A DNA stretch of 62,448 nt from DATLSM01 sp049585815 (GTDB lineage Bacteria > Actinomycetota > Thermoleophilia > Solirubrobacterales > 70-9), in contig JBAVAR010000149.1 in assembly GCA_049585815.1 (NCBI GenBank), positions 1 through 62,448 of the forward strand, written 5' to 3'. A program made the position numbers and the translations under genes. The notes below the pieces were generated by a model that made no database searches, had not been told where the DNA came from, and saw nothing but the letters and a program-made list of their open reading frames with translations. How positions within the stretch are numbered: the stretch's first letter is position 1; every line of letters starts with the position of its first letter. Shown here in pieces: positions 60,483 to 62,448 of this stretch.

Positions 60483-61574
60483 TCAGTCGGCGGTCGCTAC
60501 CGCCCAGCAGAAGCCGGTCAGCTCGCGCGCCACGGCGACCGCGCACAGGGGGCGGCGCTTGCCACGCTCTGAGTCGAGCCGGATCCAGCTGTGATGAAGG
60601 CGCTGCTGGGCCTTCCAGGAGATCGCGCAGACCGCCTGAGGCTGGCCCTCCTGGCGGCGGCGCAGCTCGCGGCCTTTGCGTGGAACCCGGCGGTAGTGCC
60701 AGGCAGCCTCGACCAGGAGGCGACGGGCGTGGCGAGAACCAGACGTGGTGATCGAGCCCTGGCGGCGCTTCTCCCCGCTGCTGTTCTCAGAAGGGACCAA
60801 GCCGAGATAGCTCATCAGCTGCGCGGGGCGCTCAAAGCGCGCGAAGTCGCCCACCTCCGCACAGAGCCCGAGGGCGCTGAGGGTGTCGATGCCTCGCAGG
60901 CAGCGCAAGCGGGCGACGCTTTGCACCCAGGGGGAGCCCTCGATGAGGGCGCGCATCTGGGCCTCGAGGCCCTCGCGTCGCACCAGCAGGGCGTCGATCG
61001 CCCCGATCCCGTCGAGCAGGACGGTTTGGGCCACGGGCTCTGGAAGCTCGACCCGCCCCAGCCAGTCGAGGTGGCGCTGGGTCCAGTTGTTGCCCTCGAA
61101 GCGCAGGTCGTGGCGCAGCAAGAGCTTGCCGACGCGATGGCGGGCCCGCATCAGGTCGCCACGGACGTCCTCGCGGGCGCGAACCAGGTCGCGCATCGCC
61201 TCCTCGGCCGGAGTCGGCACCCGCACCGCGTGCAGGCCGCCGATCATCAGCAAGCGCACCAGCCGCTCGGCGTCGCGGCGGTCGGTCTTGACCCGATCCT
61301 GGGCGGGGCGCTCGATCTTGCCCGGCGCGGCCACCGTGCACCCGATGCCCCTCGCTGCAAGTGCCCGCGCCAACCCGAAGCCGGTCGGTCCAGCCTCATA
61401 GGCAACCCGCACCGGCCCCGGCAGCCCGGCGCAGAATTCCGCGACCTGCTTGGTCGCACCGCCCATCCGCCGCACCGCCAACTCGCCCGACTCCGAGTCG
61501 GCGATCGCCGCAACGACCTTCGCCGCGTGAACATCGAGACCAATCCACGTCCTGCGCCATGTCGGCACCCCCAT
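60483..61574 (-). CDS. IS110-family transposase (DEDD recombinase)
   Basis: The 363-residue protein has the RuvC-like N domain with D14 (GLDVHAAK), E60 (VAYEAGP), D98 and D101 (VKTDRRDAERL), and the C-terminal Transposase_20 domain (CLRGIDTLSALGLCAEVGDF, then GSITTSGSRHARRLLVEAAW, which holds the serine segment). All four acidic residues are present, so it may be active. ATG 61574 starts two residues before a typical VPTW..WIGLDVH opening. IS110 recombinases use a bridge RNA encoded in the element's non-coding end. Confidence 0.93.
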   Translation of the reverse strand: MGVPTWRRTWIGLDVHAAKVVAAIADSESGELAVRRMGGATKQVAEFCAGLPGPVRVAYEAGPTGFGLARALAARGIGCTVAAPGKIERPAQDRVKTDRRDAERLVRLLMIGGLHAVRVPTPAEEAMRDLVRAREDVRGDLMRARHRVGKLLLRHDLRFEGNNWTQRHLDWLGRVELPEPVAQTVLLDGIGAIDALLVRREGLEAQMRALIEGSPWVQSVARLRCLRGIDTLSALGLCAEVGDFARFERPAQLMSYLGLVPSENSSGEKRRQGSITTSGSRHARRLLVEAAWHYRRVPRKGRELRRRQEGQPQAVCAISWKAQQRLHHSWIRLDSERGKRRPLCAVAVARELTGFCWAVATAD

Positions 61575-61586
61575 GATTGCGGTCCT

Positions 61587-61634
61587 CGCCGAGGCCATTC
61601 CTCGGCGACAAACCCGCGCATCTCATGCGCGGGT
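61587..61634 (-). ncRNA. Candidate IS110 bridge-RNA hairpins in the transposase leader
   Basis: Upstream of the transposase two perfect stem-loops stand side by side: CGCCGAGG-N5-CCTCGGCG at 61587-61607 and ACCCGCGCA-TCTCA-TGCGCGGGT at 61612-61634 (plus-strand coordinates). In IS110-group elements the bridge RNA is transcribed from the region preceding the recombinase gene. The full RNA, and its target and donor loops, cannot be delimited without other copies. Confidence 0.4.
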
Positions 61635-61917
61635 GCCGACCTTTACGTCCGGTTCGGATCGAGCCGGCGCTCAGGTGGGCTGGCCATAGGGTCTAAAGAG
61701 ACGATTCAGGAACAGACGTGGTGGGCTTCGGGTCGGGGGTCTGGGGCTGGGGCTTGGATTTTCGGCAATGGAGCGGAAACCAAGGCGGAGGCGGGCTTCA
61801 CCTTCGGCGGCAGCGAGTGGCGTGCGAAAGATGGAGGTCGAGCTGAGATCCCGATTCACGGCCCGATGATCCCGGTCGCCAGGAAGGTAACCGTGTTGGC
61901 AGCGCCGGCGGTAAAGA

Positions 61918-62176
61918 TTGATCGATCGCCTTGTTGCCCACGCTGGTGAAGAAGGCCGCACGCAGGTTATGCAGCGCCTGGCCCTTCTCCACCAGTCGGT
62001 GGAGGCGGATCAGCACCTCGGCAACCGCGTCCTCGGCGTCAACACGACTAAAGCGAGGCGCCGAAGCGGTGCAACAAGTAGGTCTCCCCGAGCGGGCGCA
62101 GCCGCTCGCATTCGCACTCAAAGTTCTACGCCCGCAGCCGGACCGGCAGTTCGTGGGAGATCGCCGAAGCCTCCAT
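61918..62176 (-). pseudogene. Frameshifted sigma-70-family (ECF-like) remnant
   Basis: In one frame 62051-62104 encodes RLRPLGETYLLHRFGASL, and after a one-base shift 61918-62042 encodes VDAEDAVAEVLIRLHRLVEK then LHNLRAAFFTSVGNKAIDQ. Joined, they resemble sigma region 2 (xxYLxRRFG..xDAEDavQEvflRL ... NlrAwlftvarN.aID). The upstream extension to ATG 62176 has a TAG at 62126-62128. Region 4 is missing. The gene appears dead, next to the IS element that may have broken it. Confidence 0.55.
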
Positions 62177-62420
62177 CAGGGCACAGCAATCCGCGGCCGG
62201 CAAGCCTTCACGTCGTCGACTTCGCACTGGGCGGTACGCTCATCTCCCCCAAGACGAAGCCGAGTCGGGCTTCGATACCCCGCGATCGAATTGTCCTAAG
62301 ACCCACTGCGATCCTCCCGAACTAGTGGTCCATCCGATTGATTAATTGGTAAATGCAGGTGTCCTGCAGCCGATCGTGAAGTCGTCATCGGAAGTGTCCA
62401 GCGATGATGGAGGTCAGGCT

Positions 62421-62448
62421 ATGGCAGCAGCGGCGAAACGGATTGCGG
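62421..62448 (+). CDS. Start of a gene cut by the window edge
   Basis: ATG 62421 is preceded by TGGAGG at 62408-62413, seven bases upstream, a good ribosome site. Only nine codons (MAAAAKRIA) are visible, so nothing can be said about function. Upstream, 62177-62420 holds no gene; it has hairpins CGAAGCC/GGCTTCG (62255-62274) and TGCAGG-TGT-CCTGCA (62354-62368). Confidence 0.4.

Larger units (their letters stand above)
60458..61634 (-). mobile_element. IS110-family insertion element (ends not defined)
   Basis: This covers the transposase gene, its 5' leader with two perfect hairpins, and a hairpin at its 3' end (CCAAGC-AGT-GCTTGG within CTGAG/CTCAG, 60458-60486). IS110 elements lack terminal inverted repeats and long target duplications, so the true borders cannot be read from one copy. 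The limits given are minimal. 61635-61917 shows no gene and may include the left end. Confidence 0.7.

Noticed and set aside
60591..61949. A 452-codon open frame opposite the IS110 transposase
   Set aside because: The minus strand encodes a complete DEDD recombinase in this place; the plus-strand frame has no motif.
58172..62448. CRISPR array or Cas genes in the accessory region
   Set aside because: No regularly spaced repeats and no Cas-like proteins are present; the repeats seen are isolated hairpins.

Overview
The window is high-GC bacterial chromosome. The likely source is an actinomycete of a deep lineage, probably class Thermoleophilia (Solirubrobacterales-like). This rests on base composition, many GTG/TTG starts, a mycobacterial-type desaturase/reductase pair, patatin, FadD and cholesterol-oxidase-like genes, and the intact rpmG-secE-nusG-rplKAJL-rpoBC and S10-spc-alpha clusters. 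The lineage is an inference.

1-10.2 kb: the end of bioD, then a leftward lipid-redox unit (ferredoxin-type reductase, membrane desaturase, MarR regulator, MFS exporter), then rightward bioA and a Nudix hydrolase, a hypothetical gene, and LemA-rubredoxin-GMC oxidoreductase. The GMC protein has a ferredoxin-like cysteine set and lies directly downstream of the rubredoxin gene.

10.2-20.2 kb: Mn-type superoxide dismutase, a secreted clan-A glycosyl hydrolase, tRNA-Pro(CGG), a DsbA-like thioredoxin, a small HTH protein with fadD behind a clear promoter, a patatin-like lipase, a PBP4-type carboxypeptidase, ligA and surE.

20.2-41.1 kb: on the minus strand (transcribed right to left) fusA, tuf, then the complete S10, spc and alpha ribosomal clusters with secY, adk, map, rpoA and truA. 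infA is missing from its usual place between map and rpmJ, where a COMT-type O-methyltransferase sits instead. Several proteins carry long charged extensions (L5, S17, L22, and SecE further right). Many genes overlap by 1-8 bases and are probably translationally coupled.

41.1-45 kb: rpsL and rpsG run on the plus strand, opposite to rpoBC on one side and fusA-tuf on the other, so the str operon has been inverted locally. Associated genes are a membrane protein overlapping rpsL, a HAD-type phosphatase-fold gene, a small membrane protein and a flavin monooxygenase.

45-58.2 kb: rpoC, rpoB, rplL, rplJ, rplA, rplK, nusG, secE, rpmG (minus strand), an acyl-CoA dehydrogenase, an ArfB-like ribosome-rescue hydrolase and tRNA-Thr(GGT).

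58.2-62.4 kb: an accessory, partly decayed region. It holds an excisionase-like HTH gene, strongly structured non-coding DNA, a VapC toxin back to back with a truncated second PIN toxin, an IS110-family element whose 5' leader has two perfect hairpins (candidate bridge RNA), a frameshifted sigma-factor remnant and the start of one more gene at the right edge.
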